Source of the DNA: Ipomoea triloba
Lineage: Eukaryota; Streptophyta; Magnoliopsida; Solanales; Convolvulaceae
Direction of reading: 5' to 3'
Length of the DNA: 64,000 bases
Assembly: GCF_003576645.1 (NCBI RefSeq)
Contig: NC_044917.1
Location: 2,479,923-2,543,922 of the forward strand
Shown here: in pieces, positions 11,991 to 22,880 of the stretch
How positions within the stretch are numbered: the stretch's first letter is position 1
How the letters are laid out: the number at the start of each line of letters is the position of its first letter
Position numbers and translations under genes: made by a program
The notes under the pieces: model-generated
What the model saw: the letters and a program-made list of their open reading frames with translations, nothing else
Told to the model about the DNA's origin: nothing
The model's database searches: none

Positions 11991-12570
11991 CTCCCTTTGC
12001 TCTCTGGTCTCGGATATTTGCTCAGAAGTCAGAAGACAGGCTTATCTTCTGAAGAGAGTGACAGTTTATAAGATTCATTTATTGGCCGTCAATTCAGATT
12101 TTCTTTGAACAGTGAAAATTTCACTGTATTGCTTTTACTTTTCAAGGTCAAAATGTGACCAAAATTATTTGTAAATCATTAAATTTAGAAAAATATGGCA
12201 TATACATACCAGAATCCGACTTTGCAGTTGATTAGCAGCATGCTGCTAAGATAAATTTGGCTATATTTTACTAATTAATACATTTCAAAATGCTCTGAAT
12301 ATCACAACAGATAATATAATATTCCGGAATGAAGGTGAAAGCAGTGCAAACTCATACTCAACACACACAAGAGGTAAAAAGTTTCTGTTATAACAACCAA
12401 CCAACCTATTGACAAACACTATTTGCATGAAGATAGTTTTCTGTTATACACGGTAAATGGAAAAACAATTGACAGACTCAACAGAATGTGCTTTTCTGAT
12501 CAATGACACGTTCTTCTGTACAACACCAGAACTGTTTAGGTCACGGTTGGATGCTCCTGCTTAAGCTTCA

Positions 12571-14239
12571 TCAGTCCTCTTCTTCGGCAACGCAGGCTGA
12601 AATATTGATAAAGCCAAATATCTGATGATTAGTAGTAAATTTAAAGGGATCAAATGCACTGTGTATGAGGTATGCATAATCTAACCCCAATGTCATATTA
12701 TAAGCCGTTTCTTAAAACCTTTTCAAGCAGTGCAAGTTGCAACATACTATACTCCATTACTTTTTTAAGAGAGCAAAAATACAAGAGAAGAAGTGAAAGA
12801 TTAAAAAAACTGGATGAATTCATTGATTTAGGGTTCAAAGAAAAAGTTTATGATACTTAATATTGTTGGTAGATATCATTGTTAAAACATGATTGGCGTA
12901 GTCATAAACAAACAACTCTGCAACCAGCTCAAGCAATAGGAACCTAAGTATGTGCAAAGTTAAAGAGACTCGGACAATGCCTCACTCACTCGCTGGACCG
13001 AAGGTAACTGCTTGTACTAAAAAGGTGACAGCCTATTAAAACACGATGAGTTCCTAAAGTTATGGTAGTAGTGTAGTCTCATTTTTGTGTGTTAGCACAA
13101 TCAAGAATTTTCTTCAATATTAAATATGTTTCACTACTAGCTTGTTTTTCATGTATCCACAATTATATGCTCCAAAAGGAAGAAATACGCGTGATAGGAG
13201 CATCAAGAGAAACACTTGAACAAAATCTTCTAGGAGTTTGGGATCAAAATAACTATTCTGTACTCAATGACATTATGATCAGTCTCAAGAGTTCAAACCA
13301 GAAGCTGCAGATACTGGTAAGTAGATGTACACAAAAAAGGAAACTAGCTGGAGTTGATCTATCAACAATTGGCTAGTTGGTCTTGGTTACCAAACCCTTG
13401 ATGGTCTACCTGCTTAACTGATTAAATATTTTGCACAGGTAGAGAGATGAATTATTCTTAAATCTCTTCCCGAGCTTCAATCTGTGAATGTTTGACATAA
13501 TTCCTGGAAATTCATTGGCAGACACTTTGGATGAATCTACAGTACTAAATTATGACCTTTTACTGGTGCTTATGAGTGCTACTTTGGGCTCCTAACATAT
13601 TGCAAACACCTTCCGTCTAATCATTTGATCTGCAAAGCTTGTCTACCTAATAAGGGAACCAAACTTACACTACTTCGGCAGGCTGCTGAAAGGAATATGA
13701 GATAATTTTATTACATCATAATTGTTAAGAAGATAGACAGTTTGCACAACTCTTAGTTATCAGCAAAATTCAAAATGGAGAAAACTGGCTACCGAACAAT
13801 TTGAATCAACATTTATATCCATCCAGAAAAAGCACACAATTAAAGAGGTTTCTAAATGACAGCAACTGATGAAATGAACAGTACTCCGTTGCATTCAATC
13901 TAACCCAGCGCGGAATCTCCAATACCAAAATTAAGAGCAATGAGCAAGAATTGTACCTCCGCAACAGAAACAGCAGTAGCAGCAAGAAAGGATCATGAGC
14001 AAGTCTCCACAAAGCACGAGAAATCGCCCACCTCCTTTACCGGAAACCTTTGAATTAACAGATTGAGTATCGCTATTATCATCGTCCAAAAGCTTTTGCT
14101 GGTTGCTGCTGCCTTCGCTGCTTTGAGATTCTCGCCGCTGCTTCTCAGACGTCTCCATTCTGTGGAGGTTCCATTCGAGTTTCTTCAAGTAACCCAGCTT
14201 GAAGGAATCCCTCAATCTCATAGACGGCCATAGATGCAT
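12571..14239 (-). CDS. small Cys-rich single-pass membrane protein, conserved plant unknown
   Basis: A 102-residue protein from two coding exons, 14239-13957 (94 codons plus 1 nt) and 12596-12571 (26 nt), separated by a 1.36-kb intron. It begins MHLWPSMRLRDSFKLGYLKK, has a polar Ser/Gln/Asp-rich middle, then a hydrophobic Cys-rich stretch LLMILSCCYCCFCCGACV, and ends AEEED. The donor GGAG|GTACAA and acceptor TTTCAG join exactly in frame to give the CCGACV ending, which I remember from uncharacterised plant homologues. Reading on without splicing instead gives GGTILAHCS. The Cys cluster could be palmitoylated or buried in a membrane; this is inference. An upstream ATG at 14272 comes from a GA-dinucleotide tract in the 5' UTR (MRERERER…) and is unlikely to be used. 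Function unknown. Confidence 0.7.
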
Positions 14240-14247
14240 CTCTTTAA

Positions 14248-14272
14248 CTCTCTCTCTCTCTCTCTCTCTCAA
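14248..14272. repeat. CT/GA microsatellite in a 5' UTR
   Basis: An uninterrupted (CT)n run on the plus strand, reading (GA)n on the gene strand, just upstream of the small Cys-rich protein start at 14239. Such GA tracts are common in plant 5' leaders. Confidence 0.85.
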
Positions 14273-14470
14273 TTTCAGCTATGATAGACAGAGCACTGAA
14301 AACGAGACTGGGAGTAAAATAAAATATCAATAAAAGGCCCAACACAAATACGCAATTGCACGGTATTAAATTGTCCCAACTCCAGTGACTTTCCTAAATA
14401 GGAAGATATGAGATCGAGTCAAAGTTTAAAGTTTATATTACAATGTATTAGAGTTAGTAATATTTTTTTT

Positions 14471-15318
14471 AAAAAAAAAGAGTTAATACCACAAATGATC
14501 CTCTGACTATTGGACTAGTACTTCTTTTAGTCCTCGACTTTCAATTCGACCACAAATGGTCATCTGACTTTCATTTTTGACCACAAATAGTCCTCCATTA
14601 AAAATCATGTTAAATAGGTGTTAAATCTAGGGGTATTATCATCAAATTGATATATATAATTGTCATAAAATAAAAATGTTTACAAGTTTTCACCAACAAA
14701 CATAATTGAAAAATTAACAAATATAAATACTCCTAAATAAAAAGACAATACACATTATTCTTGTAATTATGCGTACAAAATGAAAATTTAATATTAGAGC
14801 TATCTGTTTTTAATTTAACCAACATATTAAAATGGAAGATTTTTTTTTTAACCTTGTTTCCATAATTTTCATGGTTGTTCATACATGGATGATTAATAGT
14901 TTTCACTCTTCATTAATCGATCAAACATTTTGTTTGGGACATAACTGAAGGTCGCCACCGTTGAATTAATATAATTAATCAAGTACAAATTGCGAACATT
15001 AATCATGAAATTTTTTTTTAATTTGTTCATTTATGTGATTTGTCACGTCCATTTTGTTATTATATTTATTAACTTAATGTTTGAAATTAATTATGGTATC
15101 ATATAATTCTCAAAAAGAAGTAATCATAATAATATTAATCAATTTGACGATATTACCCATAGATTTAACACCTATTTAACAGAAATCTTAACGGAAGACT
15201 ATTTATTGTCAAAAATGAAAGTCAGATGACCATTTGTGGTCGAATTGAAAGTCGATGACTAAAAAGAGTACTAGCCTAATAGTCAGAGGATCATTTGTGG
15301 TATTAACTCAAAAAAAAA
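14471..15318. mobile_element. non-autonomous foldback element, MULE-like, 830 bp
   Basis: The element proper runs from 14480 to 15309. Both ends carry the same long inverted sequence: GAGTTAATACCACAAATGAT at the left and its complement ATCATTTGTGGTATTAACTC at the right. Similarity extends about 160 bp inward, with mismatches, up to TTAAATAGGTGTTAAATCTA. Both sides are flanked by a run of at least nine A residues (14471-14479 and 15310-15318). That fits a 9-bp target duplication typical of Mutator-like elements, although a poly-A site makes this weak evidence. The 490-bp centre is AT-rich with no open frame, so the element cannot move by itself. Confidence 0.8.
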
Positions 15319-15989
15319 AATTACTTTTTTATTTCTTCTCACCAAATTTTGATGATCACATTTTCATTATAAATTAGGGCTCACGAGCAAAAGTCAATAA
15401 ATAAAAATAGGGAGTATGTAGTATAACTCTTTTATTTATATATACAATATAAAAAAAATAGCCAACAATTTGTGATTTAGCGATACCCAATTGCTTTCTT
15501 ATATGAGGGGTTGTGAGTTGAGTCTTAGTGGAGGCTACTCCATTATAATGGAGTTAGTAATTCTCACTTACCATAGAAAGAATTAAAAAATGGTAACTCT
15601 TTCCAAAATTACCTTTCACCATTCAATTATTATCTTATTAACTCTTCTTTTTTTTTTTTAATAATAATCTCTCGAGACTAATTCATTGAATCATAAGCGG
15701 AAACTTTTACAATAAAGATTAAAGGAATGGACAAATATTCCTTACAGTCAGATATAGAAACAAATTTCCTAACAATGTTATCGAAAACTTGAATCGCAGA
15801 CTGTTTCACAAATTTGAAGCTGAAGTCGACAGGAGCACTCCAAGCTTCTTTACTGGCAATAGTAATTTGGTCAAACATAACGAAGGCATACTCTAGTTCA
15901 AAAGTCGTTGACACCACCCGAGTATCAATCTTCATTCTTTTGTGGTTCACATACGCCATGACCAATTATCGTTCTACGCTTATAACAAG

Positions 15990-16095
15990 ATCTCGCCAAA
16001 AAAACGAGAGGGAATAAACTCGCAAAAGAAGCGAGAGGGAATAAACTTGCTAAAGATGCGAGAAGCAACAAATTCGATAAATAAACGAAAGGTAT
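15990..16095. repeat. short imperfect tandem repeat, unit ~30 bp
   Basis: Successive copies of a unit resembling AACGAGAGGGAATAAACTCG, each followed by CAAAAGAAGC or a variant of it. The second and third copies diverge progressively (AACTTGCTAAAGATGCGAGA, AATTCGATAAATAAACG). Located between two unassigned minus-strand open frames. Confidence 0.65.
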
Positions 16096-16799
16096 AATAG
16101 CAACAAAACTTACTAATAAAAAACAACACTGCTTTGAATCAAGAAAAAACCACTCCTTCCTACTTCACCTTTTGCAAAACCCAAAACCTTCTTTTCCTTA
16201 TTCAGTGGTGATGTACTTCTTGACAAATCCGAAGCTGGGGAAGAGGAAGAACGCCGGAAGGGAAGGAAAAGGGGCGGCGATAGCCGAAGAACACGGCGGC
16301 GACAATGCGAGATCGTAGGTGTGGTGGACGGCGATGGGGGAGGCAAAAATGGAAAGGAGAGGCAGAAAGAAAAGAGCAAAAGAAAACGACAATCGTGAAG
16401 AGGAGAGGACATTAAACTCCTTTATATAACTTTTATAATTATAAGGAAAATGACATTAAACTTACCAAAAGGTTTATAAAACTTGAAATTAAAATGATAA
16501 ATTTGTAATTTTATCATGTATGGAGTACTTTTTTTTAACCAACAAAATAAAATATATTATGTTTGGCGTTAGCCGAGTTGACCGAGTTCAGCCTATATTT
16601 GATTCGAGATGTGGAGATGTGGCGATATGACTTACTATAGAGAGATGTGGTTAAATAATTAATGTTCATCTACTTATCACAAAATGATTTTAAGTAGAAT
16701 ATGACAACCATATAAATAAAGAACTCTCTGGTTAAGCACATTTGACTTACATCAATCACATTGTGGACTGGAGAGTAAACATAATGTACCGTTGAGATC

Positions 16800-16850
16800 C
16801 AATAATTGGTACCAGAGCTAAGGTCATGGGTTTGAATCGATGACGAGTCG
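16800..16850 (+). repeat. possible retroelement remnant with tRNA-like priming/B-box sequence
   Basis: TGGTACCAGAGC is one base off the TGGTATCAGAGC primer-binding sequence (initiator tRNA-Met) of many plant LTR retroelements. It is followed 10 bases later by GGTTTGAATC, like a Pol III B box. No LTRs, open frames or poly-A tail were found around it, so it is at most a relic. Confidence 0.3.
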
Positions 16851-17835
16851 AGTTTAATCCCAAATAAAATGTGGTCATAGATATTAATTTAGAAGCAACC
16901 ATAGTCGTGTAACATATACAATCAGGAGGATAATCTAACCAAATTGAGGGAGTGGTGATTTTACCACGTACTTCTTATTTCCTCACATCCCTCCAAAACA
17001 TTTGCATTCTAGCTATTATCCTCCAACAAGTACACCTCAAAGAGCAAGGTCGGCAATGCCAATATAGAAGTTACTTTAATTAAAATTAATGCAAATGTTT
17101 GAATCTTGATGAGGATACAAGTCCATCAATTGTCTAAGAGAGTGGTTATCGACTTATCATTATGATAATGTGTCTCTTTATCTTTCACCGTAGCAACTCC
17201 AACAAAATTGATCAATACTATTGACTTGGTAACCACAAAGTTGCAAATTTAACTCCCGAATGAATCTAATTACTTATATTACTAGTAAAACCTATTTTAA
17301 ATTCAATTAAACCTAAATCATACCCATTCTAAACCCATTAAAGAAAAATTAATTAAAAATAAAATAAATAGATCACTTGGTACGGTATACATAAATTCAT
17401 ATATATTCTAAGATTTCGATTTGCACCTATAACTCTTACATACAATATTACCCCAAAGTGATAATAAAAGTTAATATTATTACTTTATTAGGCTGGGTCA
17501 ACGAGCATTAAACACAATTATAAAGAGTGCATTTTTAGTAGCCGTTGCTGGCCTTTTAGTAATTAAAAATAAAAATAAAAAACTTTAGAAGAAAAGAATT
17601 GCAATACACATGATTACTTAACAATTATACATTTTAAGTTTGTGAAATTTTTAGGCAACAGAGCGATTTTCGATTCTTCCCACGTTTGACCAAAGATCAT
17701 GCATTGTCTTCGTCTTCTATGGTCTTAAAAGTTCGAAGATGGGAAAAGAGAAAAGGAAATCCAAAATCTAGAAGAAAGAAACGCCATTGAAATATGAAGT
17801 CTTCCTGGCCAACAAGCTAGGAAGAAGATATCGAG

Positions 17836-20800
17836 ATGTCGTGGCTTTCGAATTCAAATTCAAAAGTTGGGAGCCCGTCGGCAAGGCGGTCCGGTGGGAA
17901 TGGATTGGTCGCCGTCGCCATCGACAAAGACAAACCAAGCCAATATGCCATCAAATGGGCGACCGAAAATATAGTGTCTAAAGGCCAAACTGTCGTCCTC
18001 GTCCACGTTGCCACCAATCAAACCCCGTCCCTCAGCAAACAACAACAGGAAAAACAAAATAAAGACTTGTTCCTCACTTTCCATTGCTTCTGCACACGCA
18101 AGGAAGTAAGTTTTTTTTTTTTAGGTTTCCGTATCTTCCTGGCCTTCACGAATTCAATTACATCGATCTGTGTTTAATCTTCGTGTGTGGCCAACAGATA
18201 CATTGCCTCGACATTGTAATCGACGGCCCCGATGTAGCCAAGGCGTTATTGGATTACGTCTCCAAATCCGCAATCGAGAATCTGGTTCTTGGTTCATCCC
18301 GCCACACCTTTCTCAAGTTAATAACTCCAGGATCATATCATATCTTCTCATCTTTAAATGCTTTCTTAATTTTCTATGATTTATAATGCCCTACCTTGTG
18401 GGATTTTGTGGTTGCAGAAGATTGAAGGTGACGGATATCCCAACGTTAGTTTCAAAAGGGGCGCCGGATTTCTGCACTGTTTATGTAATTTCGAAATCGA
18501 AAATTTCCTCCGTGAGAAATGCGACTCGTCCGGCCCCTTTTGCTTCGCCTCTTTGCTCCCAAATACAGCAGATACAAGAGCAGTCTCATAGCAGTCCTGT
18601 CATGGCCGATATTCGCACCAAAACTTCTCCCAGTTTACGAGGTTAGTTTTCAAAACATTAGCCGGTTGTAAAAAGGTGTTTGGTAAATTAGCTGATACCT
18701 GATGCATTGATTTCACACGTTTTCATCTGCATTAATTTGCAGGGTTTGATGAAAAGCATGTGAGGTCTTTCAAGTTAGAGGAGAGCGAATCAGTTAGGTA
18801 AATACAATACCAGAAAATTTGTGGTGTTAATTACTTGTTGACAAAAATACTAAAATGGAATTGAATGCCGCAGGCCATCATGCCCATCATTTGAAAGAGT
18901 TACGAGAGGCATTCCCAGGAGGATGCTTGGGGAGATGACGGAAACAGATATCGATCTGTCATTTGTGAGCTCCGGCAGGCCAAGCAGTGATCGGATGTCG
19001 TCTATTGCCAATCTCAATGATATGGTGGAATCTGGACGAACTCCACGCCTATCATCAAGCTCAGATGGTAGCTTTGGCTCTGGGCTCAATTCCTTCACTG
19101 ATTTTTCCTCCTCGTCTCTGGATAATGTAAGACCCCATTACAATTTAGGTTATTTCGCTCAAAACAATAAGGATGTTGTTTTGAGTGAAATAATCCAAAC
19201 AATAGTTAATTGGCGGACTAGGCAGCCTAATCGGTGCGAGGTCTAGTCAGCGCCTATGCGGCTTAGGCGGCCTAGGCGATTACCTAGCCGACTAGCCGCC
19301 TAGACCACCAGGTAATACACTAGGCGGTCCATCGGTGCATAACGCCTAGGCAGGGATTAATTGGCGTTTAGGTGGGATTTTTGCAACACTGATGTTAATT
19401 AACTGGCGCTGCAGCCAGTACAGGATGAAGGGGATGCTGAAATGAGAAGGCTGAAGCTAGAGTTGCAGAAGACCATGGATTTGTACAGCACTGCCTGCAA
19501 AGAGGCACTCACTGCTAAGCAAAAGGTATATATGCTGCAGATTGAATATTCTCATAGGAAATCACGAAACCACTGATTCAATTCCTTTATGCAGACAGCA
19601 GAGCTCCAACGGTGGAGGGTTGAAGAGGAAAGAAGGATAAAAGAGGAATCTAAGAGCAGTGGGGCTGAAAACGAACACAATAATAGCAGGTCACTGCCTG
19701 TAAGATATAGAAGATACACTATTGATGAAATTGAAGTAGCCACAGAATATTTCTCAGAAGCTCGCAAGATTGGGGAAGGAGGATATGGCCCCGTGTTTAA
19801 ATGCTATCTTGATCATACTGTGGTTGCTGTTAAGGTCTTGCGCCCTGATGCTGCCCAAGGAAGGGAACAGTTTCAGCAAGAGGTATGTATGTATTTTATG
19901 ATCATCTTTTATGTATAAATAAATAAGCTAAAGACTAAAGTTGGATTGATTTAATTTGATGTTGCCTGTGACATATATAGGTTGAGATACTAAGTTGCAT
20001 GAGACATCCTAACATGGTACTGCTTCTTGGAGCCTGCCCGGAGTATGGCTGTCTGGTGTATGAATATATGGGTAATGGCAGCGTGGAAGACCGGCTGATG
20101 AGACGAGGAAACAAGCCTGCACTCTCATGGCAAGTGAGGTTTAGGATTGCAGCAGAGATTGGTACTGGCCTCTTGTTTCTGCACCAGAACAAACCGGAGC
20201 CAATAGTGCATCGCGATCTCAAACCAGCCAACGTTCTGTTAGATCAGTACTATGTGAGCAAGATTAGCGATGTTGGGTTATCGAGGCTGGTGCCACCAAC
20301 AGTATCTGAAGGTGTAACGCAGTTGCGAATGACCTCAGCAGCTGGAACCTTCTGCTACATAGATCCCGAGTACCAACAGACCGGAATGCTTGGGGTAAAG
20401 TCCGATGTTTATTCCTTTGGCATCGTGCTTCTCCAGTTGCTGACAGCCAAGGCAGCAATGGGCATATCTCACCACGTTGGTCGTGCCATCGATAAGGGAG
20501 TATTCACAGAGATGCTAGACCCTGTTGTTCCTGACTGGCCTGTTGAAGAGGCCCTGACCATGGCAAAATTAGCCCTCCAATGTTCAGAGTTGAGAAGAAA
20601 AGACAGACCTGACTTGGGCAAAGAAGTCTTGCCACAACTTGATAGATTGAGAGCTTTAGCAGATGAAAGTATCAGTCATTTCTTGGTTGGTGGTGGTGCA
20701 GTTTCCTCCCCCTGTCATAGTCAGGCTTCTGCAACACAAGTAAGTCACTTTCTTTGCCAATCTGCAATAAATCTCGAAAACGTTTTTGAAAAAAAGTAAT

Positions 20801-21003
20801 GCTCTTCAAATGCTGTAATGTGCAGGAAGTATTAAGTAACTCACAAGTACACTCAGAAGTCAATAACCCATCAAGCTCTTCAATGTCAACAGGAGGCCTA
20901 TCAGGTCTATTTCAAGAAACTCACTGTCTTAAATATATGTATAACATTTTGCTTTCCTTGTGCTCATTAGTTCTGCTCTCAATTTCCAGGTCCTGCTTTG
21001 TGA
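17836..21003 (+). CDS. receptor-like cytoplasmic kinase with N-terminal USP domain
   Basis: A 722-residue cytosolic Ser/Thr kinase of the plant USP-kinase group (RLCK IX, related to PUB kinases but without a U-box). Ten coding exons: 17836-18105, 18198-18316, 18421-18641, 18743-18797, 18874-19126, 19415-19525, 19595-19882, 19981-20739, 20826-20904 and 20990-21003. Together they stay in frame. Domain order: a universal-stress-protein fold (GLVAVAIDKDKPSQYAIKWA, then NLVLGSS) at about residues 22-165, a Ser-rich linker to 320, a coiled coil (AEMRRLKLELQKTMDLYSTA) and a kinase domain at about 400-660. Kinase motifs seen: GEGGYGPVFK, VAVKVL, HRDLKPANVLLD, SAAGTFCYIDPEYQQTG and SDVYSFGIVLLQ. The magnesium loop reads SDVG instead of DFG, as is usual in this family. 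The last coding exon is 14 nt (…GLSGPAL). A downstream ubiquitin-ligase domain is absent. Confidence 0.9.
19127..19414. repeat. GC-rich repeat and hairpin inside kinase intron 5
   Basis: At 19152-19189 a 15-base inverted repeat (TTTCGCTCAAAACAA with one mismatch) forms a hairpin. Next, 19205-19360 is packed with overlapping GCCTAGGCG/CGCCTAGGC words and reads like a degenerate palindromic mobile-element remnant. Its GC content is far above the surrounding intron. TTAATTGGCG occurs at both edges of the block (about 19206 and 19359). Confidence 0.65.
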
Positions 21004-22880
21004 TTCAAATTCAGCAGATACAGCTTAGCTATTCACTGTGTTAGAGGAGAATGAAGCTCAGGCTGGAATGCCATAGAAGCTAATCATATATCCCCACAGA
21101 TTGCTTAGGATGTTAGTGTAAATCTCAGACAATATTTTGAGAAACATTTGAGTGGAAGAAGAAATCTACATTAATATTTTGAACCAGTAAATACCTTTCA
21201 TGTGAACAATAGGGAAAGATTACACTGGATATTCTTTTGTATATGTATGTATGATATAATGTATTTCTTTGTACATATAATGAGAGTGAGCATTGAACTT
21301 GCAACTATACTAAAGGTCTTTGGCAATCCTTGGTTTGTACTTTGACATCATTAATTACATTGTTTAGCAGTTAACATATGATAAGATTATGTTTTAATTA
21401 TTAATCTAAAATAATGATGGTACTTTTTCCACTATCATTGATTATAGATCAAAGTTAAACAATAACAACAAATTTAACCGTTATACCTATCACGTTTAAT
21501 AAAACATTGTTTTTTTTTTTTGGAAAACTTAATAAAACATTGTTATATCGTTAATTTATTTTCCTTTTTAAAAAAAAAATAAAATAAATGATGATACAAC
21601 TACTTTGGTGACACTATTAGTACTTGTATCACTTTTTATTTTCAAAATACAACATTTTTGCATATAATATTATTCATTTGTTCTAAAATTTTGTATTAAT
21701 TTTTGTTTGTTTGTTTATTTTTATTTTTTTATTTTAATCATGAATAAAGGTAAATTCAAAAGCTTACTTCGAACTATTGGCTCCACTTTAATTAAGTGGG
21801 ATTTGACGATGAAATCTTGCCCCACACTGATTTTCCCATAGTGACTTCCAAATCTCGACGGGAGGAACCTCCAAAATCCCACTCATGTGTTATGTGAAAG
21901 GGAGAGAGAGGCAAGAATATCGACAATCCTGTTTTGCTCACGAAATTTATAGTGTACTTGCACATCTTTAAGCCCTTTATTTATTTAAATCGATACAAAT
22001 AATTAATTTTAATTGTCGAAATAATTTTTTTGGGTAACATGAACACTCATAGCCACCACATAAGGTGTAAGGATAACTTCCGTTTTTAGTTTGGTAATTA
22101 CACATTTTCAAGTTTTAGTCTCTGTGGGAGTGATCATTGGTCTTTTTGATTAGATCTGATACCTCATATGAATAATAAAGTAACTAAGATTCATTCTATC
22201 TTTTTGTGGTCTTTTGCTGACTAATATCACAAGACCGAATTTATAAGTAAATACCTTCAAATAGTGATAATTACTCACTAGTTCTCTAGCACACCAAAAA
22301 AATAAAAAATAAAAAATAAAAAATTAGAGTAATTTTAGATCAAGTTTCCAACAGGAAACGGTTCTCAATCTCCGGTTCATGTGAAGCAGAGTCGACTCAC
22401 CGAGATCTAACATCTTCTCCACAGTAGCGATCAACCACCACGACTACTTCATTTTCGGAGTTGATGAGCTCATGAGCAGACACCATCTGGTCACTGCATC
22501 CCTGCCCAGGTTCTTTTCATACTTCGTAGATTTTCTATTTCTGCAATTCAATTCATGTTCTGGAGAATGAGATATTACCATAAAGGAAAACAATGAGCTG
22601 CTTGTTCTGATACTTCAATGGATGATAGCATTTGATTAAAGGAATTTTTAGTTTATTATTTAGAGCAGGGTAGTCTTTTTTTTTCCTGGATCTTTCTAGT
22701 TTTTCCTCTGCTAATTTGTTGATCCCCCAGCTTCTGCCAGTTAGATACGGCACCCTCTTTAGGAAAGGGCGCGGAAGTGGATTGCTTGTCTTTTGCAATC
22801 TGAATTGTGTTTCTGTTGAATAATCAATTACTTCGTGATTTCTTCATAGGTTTTTGTAGTAGAATCTGCAAGCGTATAAG
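21004..22880. other. intergenic region and VPS53 5' leader
   Basis: AT-rich spacer between two plus-strand genes. The kinase 3' UTR probably ends before about 21300 (AATGAGAGTG region). From roughly 22350 the base composition changes to a transcript-like leader of VPS53. CCCAG|GTTCTT at 22509 and a later TTCATAG near 22848 could bound a 5'-UTR intron. No other gene recognised. Confidence 0.5.

Larger units (their letters stand above)
15319..17835. other. repeat-rich intergenic region with weak open frames
   Basis: Contains two minus-strand open frames that I cannot assign. One, 15678-15965, is 95 codons starting MVMAYVNHKRMKIDTRVVST. The other, 16113-16412, is 99 codons and Pro/Ser/Leu-rich. 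Between them (about 15990-16095) lie three imperfect copies of a ~30-bp unit around GAGAGGGAATAAACTCGC. At 16805-16845 a TGGTACCAGAGC string followed by GGTTTGAATC resembles the tRNA-derived part of retroelements. The last ~150 bases before 17836 are the kinase 5' leader. None of this supports a definite gene. Confidence 0.4.

Noticed and set aside
11533..12071. Long frames of 106 and 153 codons overlapping the hydrolase exon
   Set aside because: Out-of-frame shadows of the GC-rich monoacylglycerol-lipase-type exon, which has the catalytic motifs.
14240..14272. N-terminal extension MRERERERVKE of the small Cys-rich protein
   Set aside because: It is encoded by a GA microsatellite typical of 5' UTRs; the conserved protein starts at MHLWPSM.
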